From: Topomyia yanbarensis
Taxonomy: Eukaryota; Arthropoda; Insecta; Diptera; Culicidae
Assembly: GCF_030247195.1 (NCBI RefSeq)
Contig: NC_080671.1
Coordinates: forward strand, 205,062,897 to 205,126,896
Direction: 5' to 3'
Length of the DNA: 64,000 nt
Shown in pieces: positions 55,525-64,000 of the stretch (its first letter is position 1; each line of letters opens with the position of its first letter). The notes under the pieces were generated by a model, which was not told the origin of the DNA, did not search any database, and saw nothing but the letters and a program-made list of their open reading frames with translations. Both the position numbers and the translations under genes were made by a program.

Positions 55525-56027
55525 GAACTGGTCAGAAAGTGGCAAATCTATATTAAACCTTTATTGAATTAATTGCTTGCTATACTAAGTAGACGATCTG
55601 ATAAGATTTGTTGAAATAAATTAGTGTTTCTGTTATAATAAAGCATATGCAATGTAAGCTCATGAATGGCCACTTTTGGGAACCGCTCCCAGGAACTGGC
55701 CAATTCGTATTACTCATATATGAAGTGCAATTATTATGTAAGAAAGTCATTTCTGACAAATTCTTGTCGAAAAATGTTGAATTCTAGCGTTGTTTTGAAA
55801 ATATTTATGAAAAACTGAAAATGGCCAAAAGTTGGTACCCCACTGCAATCTGGATTTACTCCGGGGTCGTAGCTCCGAATACGATTTTTAAAGCATTTTC
55901 GAAAATTGGAATAATTTCCGGTTCTTTGGCAAAAAACTGCATCAAAATCGATTAAACAGAAAAATTATGGCCAATTGAACGTCGATTTTGGTGTATCGAA
56001 GAGGGCTTGGTAGTTTGAAGGTTAAAC

Positions 56028-56685
56028 TACCACGACGAGTTAGGCAAACTGAAGCAACAAATCGCAGTCATACAAGAGTCTGTCGCCGAGATTTCTCGAG
56101 TCCGTCACGATAGTACATCGGCACTAGAAAATTCACCAGATCTATCATCGACAAGAATATTGCAAGGCCCCGGTACCATATCGAGATTTGCGCACTGTTC
56201 AATGAGAAGAAATTCTGCATCATCACTTTGCTGGCTATTCTTTACAAGAATAAAAAACACGGTGAGCGAGAATGAAATTGCCTGTATGGTAGCGGAGTCT
56301 TTAGGCAGCGATGCTGTCAGCGTCAAAAAGCTGGTACCCGAATGGAAGGATGCTGCATCAATGCCGTTCATCTCTTTCAAGGTGGGCGTCGACCTGAAAC
56401 TAAAACGTAGAGCATTGTCTCCAACTACTTGGCCACGCGGAATTTGTTTTCGAGAATTCTATGAGCACTTCAGCGTTTGGGAACCTTAAGGATTTGTTAG
56501 CGTTGTTTTTATTAAAATATTGCATTTGGTTAATGTTATCAGTGTTGAATTAAGCGTTTGTTTGTTTATAATTGTATGATGTGTAATTAACTGTATGTAT
56601 TGCTACTGTAACAATTTTAGGTTAAGAAATAGTCTGTGTGGTGCCTCGCACCAAAGATGGAACAATAAACAAATAAACTTTGAAA
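56028..56685 (+). pseudogene. LINE ORF1 C-terminal fragment with 3' tail
   Basis: An open stretch reads DELGKLKQQIAVIQESVAEI (coiled-coil-like), then ENEIACMVAESLGSDAVSVK and FISFKVGVDLKLKRRALSPT followed by TWPRGICFREF, ending TAA at 56489. I recognise this as the C-terminal half of the ORF1 protein of CR1/Jockey-type elements. A non-coding tail of 200 bp ends in aacaataaacaaataaa. TAAACT flanks both sides. Its insertion replaced about 200 bp of the right arm of the foldback element. ORF2 is absent between stop and tail. Confidence 0.6.
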
Positions 56686-56810
56686 TTTTTAGAGGGTCCG
56701 TAAACACATCCAATCGGTACCAAAATTTGCACAATTACTAAGGGCCGTAAAAGGAATCAGTACAGCCTGGTGGACCTAAAAGTCAAAAATTGAACCAGTC
56801 TAATGTACAA

Positions 56811-57500
56811 CCTGAGTTAGTAACAACCCGCTAAAGACGCAAGGCATCATTCATTAAACACGTGTGTCCAGGTTTAGCATCGGTGATGTCGACTTGTAAA
56901 TTAGTTTGGACTGATTCGAGTTAATTATCGTATGTGTCTTTGTAATTTATTTATTTACATTGTGACGGCCTAGGCGTACGTCACATGATAATTGAATAAT
57001 CACACATTAGAGAATAGAGGACGGAACAGCATACGAACAACAGGTTATTTATGAATATTTTGCGATTTACATGGTAATATAGGGTACGATGGGGAGTTGC
57101 AAATCATATCCGTTTAAGTTGTACACAGTTAGAAAACCGAAAAATGCGATTTTTCGAGAATATCTTCCGGCGAGATATACCATTCACCGCGAGAGACAAA
57201 CAAAAAAGCATGTTTTTGACATTGAAAATGTCTTGCTGCACTATCTGGGCCAGGGTGTCATTATAAAATCTAAAATTATACGATGTCACGTTTTTGCGTC
57301 ATTATTTTGAACGCTAATAACTTTGTTATTTATGAACGGATTTCCGCCTGGTTATCACCAAACAATTCGGACGTAACTGAAATTATGTTTTATTGCTAGT
57401 GTTTTTGTATTTCAATAGCACACTACTGAAAATCAAACAAAAATTAATAGATCTCTGAGAACGTGAAAACTCCCATACATCAGTCAATCTATCCCCGGCA
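56811..57500. other. Unassigned intergenic DNA
   Basis: No gene recognised; the open stretch at 57089-57310 has no family features. Confidence 0.35.
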
Positions 57501-57589
57501 GGGCTGTCAACAGGGAACACCTTAGTGACTCAAACGAACACGAAAAGTTATAAATAAATGTGCCGCGTGCCTGTTAGAATCAGTTGTAG

Positions 57590-58020
57590 TGTTGCACACT
57601 ACGCTTCTATAAATGACGTCATCCTCCACTATTTAAAGAATATCATTCCTCGAGCGAGTTCATTCTCCCGTCGAACGTCGGTCCGTAAAGAACAGCAGTA
57701 GCAATCAGGCATGTTAACAATCCGCTACGATGAGTGTTGCATTTGATCACTGCCACCGCTATGGGTGGGGACCACGAAAGGTCTAGCGGCAAGGCATCCA
57801 GCGGCCAAGCGTTCGTGATGTCTCCTTCCCATGGCTCTGATTGGCTGTATTGATTTTGCCGATGATGTCATACTCGGATATATAACTTTCAGCATTGCTC
57901 GGACGAGCTCATTCTCTGGTCGAACGTCGGAGCGGAGACGATAGCAATAGCCGACAGATAAATTTAAATTATGCAGTGCGCTGTGTACTGCTTTGCACAC
58001 CACACACCGCTTTTTGCGAC
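57590..58020 (+). promoter_or_regulatory. Duplicated promoter-like module
   Basis: Two related blocks about 250 bp apart each have a TATA-like box (TATTTAAAG at 57632; GATATATAAC at 57878) followed by 'cgagttcattctc' or 'cgagctcattctc', then GTCGAACGTCGG and 'agcaata' or 'agcaatc'. A CCAAT-type box (TCTGATTGGCTG, 57837-57848) precedes the second and a CRE-like GACGTCAT (57613) the first. No long frame follows either, so the target gene is unknown; it may be a duplicated 5' end from a retroelement or host gene. Confidence 0.45.
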
Positions 58021-58198
58021 ACTAGAGTTTTTAAACTGACAAGAAACAAATCGACGGTTCTCAAATTTGGAACATCAAATTTCGTGGAACACCTTGAAAC
58101 TCGGTATATTTACATTATATCCCTTGCTCATTAAAATTTGTACGTATCGAAAATTTTGCGCCCTAGTTAGCTCGATATCGATATCGTAACCCTACCCA

Positions 58199-58356
58199 TT
58201 GAGACCGCACACAAATGATGTAGCTTTTTTCGGCGAATTTCGACCCCTCCCTCCCCCTCGCAGCATTTTGTCACAATATTCCCCTCGTCAAACATCGCCA
58301 TAAATTTGCTACACCCCTCTACCCCCAAAAATGCTACGTCATTTATGCATGGCCCC
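58199..58356. mobile_element. Small miniature element with ATGACGTAGC-type ends
   Basis: Ends GAGACCGCACACAAATGATG and GTCATTTATGCATGGCCCC are imperfect inverted copies and belong to the same type as 27568-28092. The target duplication is not clear. Confidence 0.5.
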
Positions 58357-58639
58357 TGGCATCGTACTGGCTGTTGTTTAAAACGAATGATCGAAATGGT
58401 AAAGCGAAAACCGAAACGTGACTAAAATATTCGCTAATTTTAAGTCATTTTAATAACACGAAAGAAATATATTATAATTTAACTCAAAGTTGAACCTTAT
58501 TGACTCAACAAAAGTAGGTTTCAAAGCAATTGTCTAAATACGCAATAAATAAATTTTTAAATAAATGCATATCATATGCATGGTTTCGCACTGTCTAAGT
58601 AGTTCTTTTTAGCTTTCGTATATGTGCGGAAAAACTATA

Positions 58640-59630
58640 CATACTTTTAATTTGATGACAAACGATGTAAAATGTTTGAAGTATTCGTAAAATATAACGC
58701 TGTTTTTTTCCATTTCATATATATTAATCCACCTATGATTGTATATATCCAAACACATAAAATATGTACACGTTTCGATAGCATCAAATAACTTAATTGA
58801 TGTTTGACAACCCGATTGTCAACGACTACTCGATAAAATATATACTTTGTCCGACGTGAGTAAACGTGCGATATTTCGATTATTGTATCGATTTTGTGGG
58901 CTGTTTTCGGCAAAATTGAAGACTAAGAGAAACGAAACCAATGAAATTGAAAGATAGGTATAGAGGGGAAAATATACTTTTGCATATAAAATATTTAAAA
59001 TAATCCATAAAGAATTGTAAAACGATCCATAAAAAAGTTGTTCATGTTCCATAAAACAAAACTGAAAATCCATAAAACACTGTGAATGATCCATAAAAAA
59101 GGGTGATTTGATCCATAGATTATGTAAAATTGAACCATAAAACATTCGATATATAATTCAATACATAGCATTTCTAATGTTCATTTTTACATCTTCTATG
59201 GACCAAGAAAAATTATTTAGTAAAAATTTTCTTCTAATTTATGGAACTTTTTCTAACATTTTATTGCTCCATTTTGTAATACCGTGGAACATTTTTGCCG
59301 ATATTATGGAACATATCGACGTGTTTTAATGCACATTGTTAATATTCTATGGATCAATGTCAGTTAATTTATGGCGCAAAATGTAAAATTTTATGAAACA
59401 TTTCCAATATTTTTATGGGGCATTGGTTGATTTTAATTGCTCTTTTATTACTATTTTATTAGCAAAATCACAATTTCTCATCATGTTTCTCGCTATATCT
59501 AAGTAACCAAGTAAAATTTCAAAATTCTGAAAACGCCATTTTGTAGAGATTTTTCAAACAAGTAATGTGACATATCTAACTCAGTTTACCCCAAAATGGC
59601 GTTTGTCATAAGATAGCACAACAGCGACGT
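58640..59630. repeat. AT-rich segment with mirrored CCATAAAA motifs
   Basis: Between 59000 and 59130 'atccataaaa' and close variants occur about seven times. Between 59230 and 59420 the complementary 'ttttatgg' or 'ttatgga' form occurs about six times. The block ends with a lone copy (59592-59628) of the inverted-repeat end of the element at 34994-35213. No gene. Confidence 0.5.
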
Positions 59631-59759
59631 AATATCATACTGATTGTGTTACGCTGACCGTCCCTGAGGTGCTAAGCTGTAACACAGTGGCTGTAACAAA
59701 CATCGGAATAATTGGCGGGTGCGTGCACCATGTATAGAAAAAATGAACGACGTTTGACA

Positions 59760-59945
59760 TTTGAGACCTTTTCGTGATAATCGACAGGCGCTGTCTGACG
59801 CTGACTATTTCGTTTCGATTCGCCCAGCATCTGTTGCCGTTCATGCAAAATCGCAGACAGATGAAAACAACCCAAATTACCTCGAGGAGATGAGAAGAAT
59901 AAAACAACAAATTACCGACATGCAGTACTCTATTGTTGATTCCTC
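59760..59945 (+). pseudogene. Possible LINE ORF1 fragment
   Basis: The frame RPFRDNRQALSDADYFVSIR and YLEEMRRIKQQITDMQYSIV has a coiled-coil look resembling the start of the ORF1 fragment at 56028. It is cut by the tail of the minus-strand LINE at 59949. Identity uncertain. Confidence 0.3.
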
Positions 59946-60729
59946 GATTTTTTTATTCATTTCGTTTATTTGATAGGCACAAATGCGTTAGCTTGGCGGT
60001 GCCAAAGGAGATTACAATGTTGAAATTTTTTTTATAAAAGAGAAAAATTTTACAGCTATCTTAAGACGAGAAGTTAGATTCTATATACAATTGAGGGGGC
60101 AAACAAATTTTTAACCGAAAATTTTTAAAACAAAGAAATTCAATAGTAATAGTTTTTTACGAAATATTTTACAGTTATCTTAAAACTAACAATATAGTTT
60201 GGTAAATACACAAAAGGGGGAACAAATATTTCTGAGAAATTTCACAGAAGTTTTAAAACTAGGGATACAATTCTATTTACAAGATGGGGGACAATAGTTT
60301 TAACAAAGAGTAAAAATTACAACTATCTTAAAACGAGGAATACGGAATACAAATTTGATTTTTTACGGAGACTTATGCTTGGTCAAGATATTCAGAGGGG
60401 GCTTATTTCCAAAATCGGTGTAGAAGCAGTTGTATCAAGGACAAGGGAGAGAAGGCGTAGATGGTGACCGGGAGAGAAGAGCAAAACTTGCAACTTTCGG
60501 GTAAACGGGCGATCAGCGAAACAAATTAGCGCCTCAGTCTAGTAGGTCGGATTGGCGGATGGTATTCTTCAGACCCGCAGGAATCCTTCAATAGTCATCG
60601 GACCTCGAGTCGCTCCCGCTTCAGTTTCCGTAGTGGTAAGGGCGACGGCGGTTACATAGTGGCAGTATGATCGGTTCCACAAGGCCGGAGGAAACTTCTA
60701 AAAAGAAAAAGAGAAATAAAAGAAAGGGG

Positions 60730-61839
60730 CTAAATTGGGATATTTATCGTTTTTATAAAAGTATAAATAAGGAACATATGGAGGAAATACCGATTTGCCA
60801 GCATATCTCGGACTGGTACATTGAGTGGTCTACTTCGGGCCCGAAGGGAATCCTTTAACTGAGACCTGGCGTCCAAAAACCCGGCGCATACCCAGACAAC
60901 GTGCTCGATGTCGTGATAGCCCTCGTCACAAGCGCACAGACTACTTTCCGCAAGCCCAATACGCCGCAAATGCGCATCCAAGGTGTAGTGATTGGACATA
61001 AGTCGGGACATTACACGAATAAAATCCCGACCCACATCCATCCCCCTGAACCAAGGCTTCTTTGATACCTTTGGGATAATCGAATGTAGCCATCGTCCAA
61101 GTTCACCATTGCTCCACGAGGTTTGCCAACTGTTGAGTATCCTTTGACGACAAATACTAAAAAATCGTTGAAGCAGATTGGTCTTTCGTATATGTCACCA
61201 TTTAATGCGCCCACCTTTGCTAAAGAGTCGGCCTTTTCATTGCCCGGGATAGAACAATGAGAGGGGACCCAAACAAAGGTAATCTGATAAGATTTTTCAG
61301 ATAACGTACACAAGGACTCCCGTCTCTTCCCCAGAAAATACGGGAATTGCTTTTTAGGCTTCACCACGAAGAGCCTCGATAGAGCTGAGGCTGTCCGAAA
61401 TGATGATGTAGTGATCTGCGGGCAGAGTGTTGATGATCCCAAGGGTGTACTGAATTGCAGCTAACTCTGCGACGTAAACTGAAGCGGGATCATTGAGCTT
61501 GGATGAAGCAGTGATAGTATTGTTGAAGATACCGAAGCCAGTGGACCCATCGCGATTTGATCCGTCAGTGTAAAACATTTTGCCACAGTCGACTTCTCGG
61601 AATTTATTATAAAATATATTGGGGATCACTTGCGGGCGTATATGTTCCGGGATTCCACAAATCTCTTCCTTCATGGATGTGTCGAAGAATACAGTAGAAT
61701 CAGAAGTATCTAGGAAACGAACACGGTTGGGAGAATACGAAGAAGGATTAATGATCTGTGCCATATAGTCGAAGTACAAGGACATAAATCGGGTTTGAGA
61801 ATTAAGCTCGACGAGCCCCTCGAAATTTTCAATCACCAA
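60730..61839 (-). pseudogene. RNase H domain and C-terminal zinc finger of the LINE
   Basis: RNase H blocks are KMFYTDGSNRDGSTGFGIF (D), SVYVAELAAIQYTLGIIN (E), YIIISDSLSSIEAL (D) and VPSHCSIPGNEKADSLAKVG (final D), so the catalytic set is present. A frameshift lies near 61360 between the third and fourth blocks and another near 61030. The tail FIRVMSRLMSNHYTLDAHLR is followed by CACDEGYHDIEHVVWVC, a CCHC-type finger usual for this superfamily. Confidence 0.82.
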
Positions 61840-63115
61840 CGGGTTCAGAATGTCGCATCGAATGAGCTATCGATATGAGAGTTCCCAAAATCGATTTTTT
61901 TATCGGAAGAACGCCCGCCAGCACTTCGAGACTCATCGTATGGGTCGAGTGCATGCAACCCAAGGCAATGCGCAAGCAACGGTATTGGATTCTCTCCAGT
62001 TTGATGAAGTGTATGTTCGCAGCGGAGCGAAAACAGAAACACCCGTACTCCATCAGCGACAATATCGTTGTTTGATATAACCTGATCAGGTCTCCTGGGT
62101 GGGCACCCCACCATGTTCCAGTTATTGTCCGGGGAAAATTGATCCTTTGTTGGCATTTCTGTTTCAGATACCTAATGTGACATCCCCAGGTACCTTTAGA
62201 GTCGAACCAGACCCCGAGATATTTAAATGTGAAGACATGATTGATCGTTTCACCCATTAATAGAAGCTGGAGTTGCGCCGGCTCGCGCTTCCTAGAAAAA
62301 ACAACCAACTCAGTTTTCTCCGTGGAGAACTCAATGCCCAGTTGAAGAGCCCAAGCAGACAAATCGTCCAAGGTATCTTGTAATGGTCTTTGCAAGTCGG
62401 CAGCTTTGGGCTCTGTAACAGAGACCACCCCGTCGTCTGCAAGTTGCCTTAGCGTACATGAATTGGCAAGACAATCTTCAATGTTTTTCACGTAAAAATT
62501 GTAGAGCAGGGGACTTAGACATGAACCCTGGGGAAGACCCATGTAGCTAAATCGCGATGTTGTTAAATCGCCATGCGAAAAGTGCATGTGCTTTTCAGAT
62601 AGCAGGTTTAGTAAAAAGTTATTTAAAATTGGTGAAAGACCATGCTGGTGCAGCTTCTCTGACAGAATGTTGATAGAAACTGAGTCAAAAGCCCCCTTAA
62701 TATCCAAGAAGTCTGATGCCATCTGCTCTTTGTTAACATAGGCCATTTGGATTTCTGTAGAAAGCAACGCAAGGCAATCGTTCGTCCCTTTGCCTTTGCG
62801 GAAGCCAAATTGTGTATCTGACAGTAAGCCATTTGCTTCAACCCAATTGTCGCGGCGAAACAAGATCATTTTCTCGAACAACTTCCGAATACAGGACAGC
62901 ATTGCAATCGGTCGATACGAGTTGTTGTCGGAGGCTGGTTTTTCTGGTTTTTGAATGGTGATGACCTTCACTTGCCTCCAGTCATGAGAAACAATGTTAC
63001 CCTCAAGAAACTTGTTAAATAAATTCAACAAGCGCCTTTTTGCAGTGTCATGCAGATTCTTCAGCAAGTTGAATTTGATTCTGTCTAACCCTGGGGCGTT
63101 ATTGTTGCATGACAA
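61829..63115 (-). pseudogene. Reverse transcriptase domain of the I/LOA-type LINE
   Basis: 428 open codons: CNNNAPGLDRIKFNLLKNL, NSYRPIAMLSCIRKLFEKM, DTQFGFRKGKGTNDCLA, FLDIKGAFDSVSINIL (catalytic D), YMGLPQGSCLSPLLYNF and LRQLADDGVVSV. The usual aromatic residue before ADD is Leu here, but both aspartates are kept. It is separated by frameshifts from the endonuclease upstream (near 63110) and RNase H downstream (near 61835), so this copy cannot make the full protein. Confidence 0.85.
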
Positions 63116-63267
63116 GAGAGCAAGTGAGAATTCGTTCGTTCGCGGTATCGTGAGGAGACGCGGCGCGGTACGTTTTCTGTACCGGGACAGAGTCCGGACA
63201 GATCTTCTTGGCGAAAGCGAATATCCAACGGTTTGAATATTCCACGTTCTCGTTGGTGTTGTTTCGG

Positions 63268-64000
63268 TTACGCATGCGTCGAACCGTACCCCAAAGAGTG
63301 CTCATCGCTGTTTCTCTCGTTAACCCATTCGACGAACCGGCGCCAATAACTGCGTTTTTTGGCTTTCATTAGACTCTTCATTCGCCTTTCTAACGACGCG
63401 TACTGTTGATAGCTAGCGGGTAACCCGTCTTCCCGGAAGGCCTTATATGCAGTGGACTTCTCCGCGTACAGCTTTGAGCACTCTTTGTCCCACCACGGGG
63501 TGGGAGATCGTCCATGGGTATTCGCGCAGGGTACTGGTTTAGTCTGAGCTTGATTCACGCTGTCGAGAATCAAGCCAGCCAAAAACCTGTACTCTTCCTC
63601 CGGAGGAAGCTCTTGAGTGAATTCGATTTTAACAGATATCGCGGTCGCATAACTCTTCCAATCAATGTTCCGTGTGAGGTCATACGAGACTTTGATTGTT
63701 TCTGATGGTCTTGAACCGTTAGCAATTGAAATTACGATAGACAAATGATCGCTACCGTGGGGATCAGGAATCACCTTCCACATTCAATCTAACTGTAGCG
63801 ATGTCGAGCATAGTGATAAATCCAACGCGCTTGCGCGTGCTGGCGGTGTAGGAATCCGCGTAATTTCTCCCGGATTTAAGATGGTTATGTTGAAATTGTC
63901 GCAAAGATCTTGGATTAATGTTGATCTATTATCATCATGAAGACAGCCTAACACCGTATCGTGCGAGTTAAAGTCTCCCAGAACTCCCCATAAGTACTCC
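63268..64000 (-). pseudogene. Endonuclease domain of the I/LOA-type LINE, broken
   Basis: Minus-strand translation from the window edge: YLWGVLGDFNSHDTVLGC (GDFN motif), then LCDNFNITILNPG and ALDLSLCSTSLQLD. A TGA at about 63786 interrupts it, followed by MWKVIPDPHGSDHLSIVISI (SDH motif) and the linker to 63268. A frameshift near 63290 moves the continuation (MSTLWGTVRRMRNRNNTNEN) to another frame. Confidence 0.8.

Larger units (their letters stand above)
50985..56810. mobile_element. 5.8-kb foldback element with 8-bp target duplication
   Basis: The element proper is 50993-56802. It starts TAGACTGGTTCAATTTTTG and ends with the reverse complement, between direct repeats ATGTACAA (50985-50992 and 56803-56810). 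Each arm consists of the terminus, about 0.5 kb of unique sequence (51445-51934 against 55525-56027, about 98% identical) and an array of roughly 152-bp satellites (forward 51935-53520, inverted about 54375-55524). A non-repeated spacer of 0.85 kb separates them. There is no transposase. Long arms with internal tandem repeats and 8-bp duplications resemble foldback elements of the P or hAT superfamilies; which one is undecided. Confidence 0.88.
59949..64000 (-). mobile_element. I/LOA-type LINE (RT plus RNase H), minus strand, running off the window
   Basis: The 3' end has an A-run (T at 59949-59955) preceded by TATCAAATAAACGAAATG. There is then about 0.8 kb of repetitive 3' UTR, and coding sequence from about 60850 upward. 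Domain order 5' to 3' on the minus strand: endonuclease, reverse transcriptase, RNase H, zinc finger. RNase H downstream of RT places it in the I superfamily (I or LOA clade). ORF1 lies outside the window. Confidence 0.82.

Overview
This window looks like a repeat-saturated chromosome segment of a culicine mosquito, probably Aedes. The reasons are one five-exon insect-type ammonium transporter gene, non-LTR retrotransposons of the I/LOA, R1, CR1/Jockey and RTE types, abundant non-autonomous DNA elements with 8-bp, TTA, TA and TTAA target duplications, and AT-rich DNA throughout. The species call is inference; no host gene other than the transporter is recognised with confidence.

Layout: 0-2.3 kb, AT-rich DNA with a truncated LINE 3' tail. 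2.28-7.06 kb, a non-autonomous hAT-type element with its own 2.3-kb insertion. 7.2-8.0 kb, a LINE endonuclease remnant beside a TA microsatellite. 8.08-9.45 kb, a retroposon encoding only a gag-like ORF1. 10.7-15.25 kb, the ammonium transporter gene on the minus strand, with a repeat-filled 2.8-kb first intron. 15.9-20.4 kb, a palindromic element split at its centre by a LINE and carrying three small insertions. 22.1-26.0 kb, two tandem copies of a hAT element. 26.0-40.8 kb, an I-like LINE split by an 11.55-kb long-inverted-repeat element. That large element holds a complete ORF1-only retroposon and a nearly complete R1-clade LINE. 42.4-43.7 kb, an older copy of the tandem hAT. 45.4-47.5 kb, another hAT element inside a CR1/Jockey fragment. 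51.0-56.8 kb, a 5.8-kb foldback element with mirror-image satellite arrays. 59.9-64.0 kb, an I/LOA-type LINE on the minus strand, running off the window.

How the parts fit together: the transporter is the only convincing host gene; its exon joins and phases reconstruct a 509-codon uninterrupted protein with both pore histidines. Almost everything else is mobile DNA in nested layers. Opposite arms of the inverted repeats often preserve the empty site of a later insertion, so the order of events can be read from the sequence. The ORF1-only retroposons end in nearly the same 3' tail as the I/LOA-type LINE at 60-64 kb, which suggests, by inference, that they were copied by that family's reverse transcriptase.

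The best candidates for something not yet described are (1) the ORF1-only retroposon family (two complete copies with 11-12 bp target duplications, one decayed copy), (2) the 5.8-kb foldback element with inverted 152-bp satellite arrays, and (3) the 11.55-kb element with TTA duplications and clustered subterminal palindromes.
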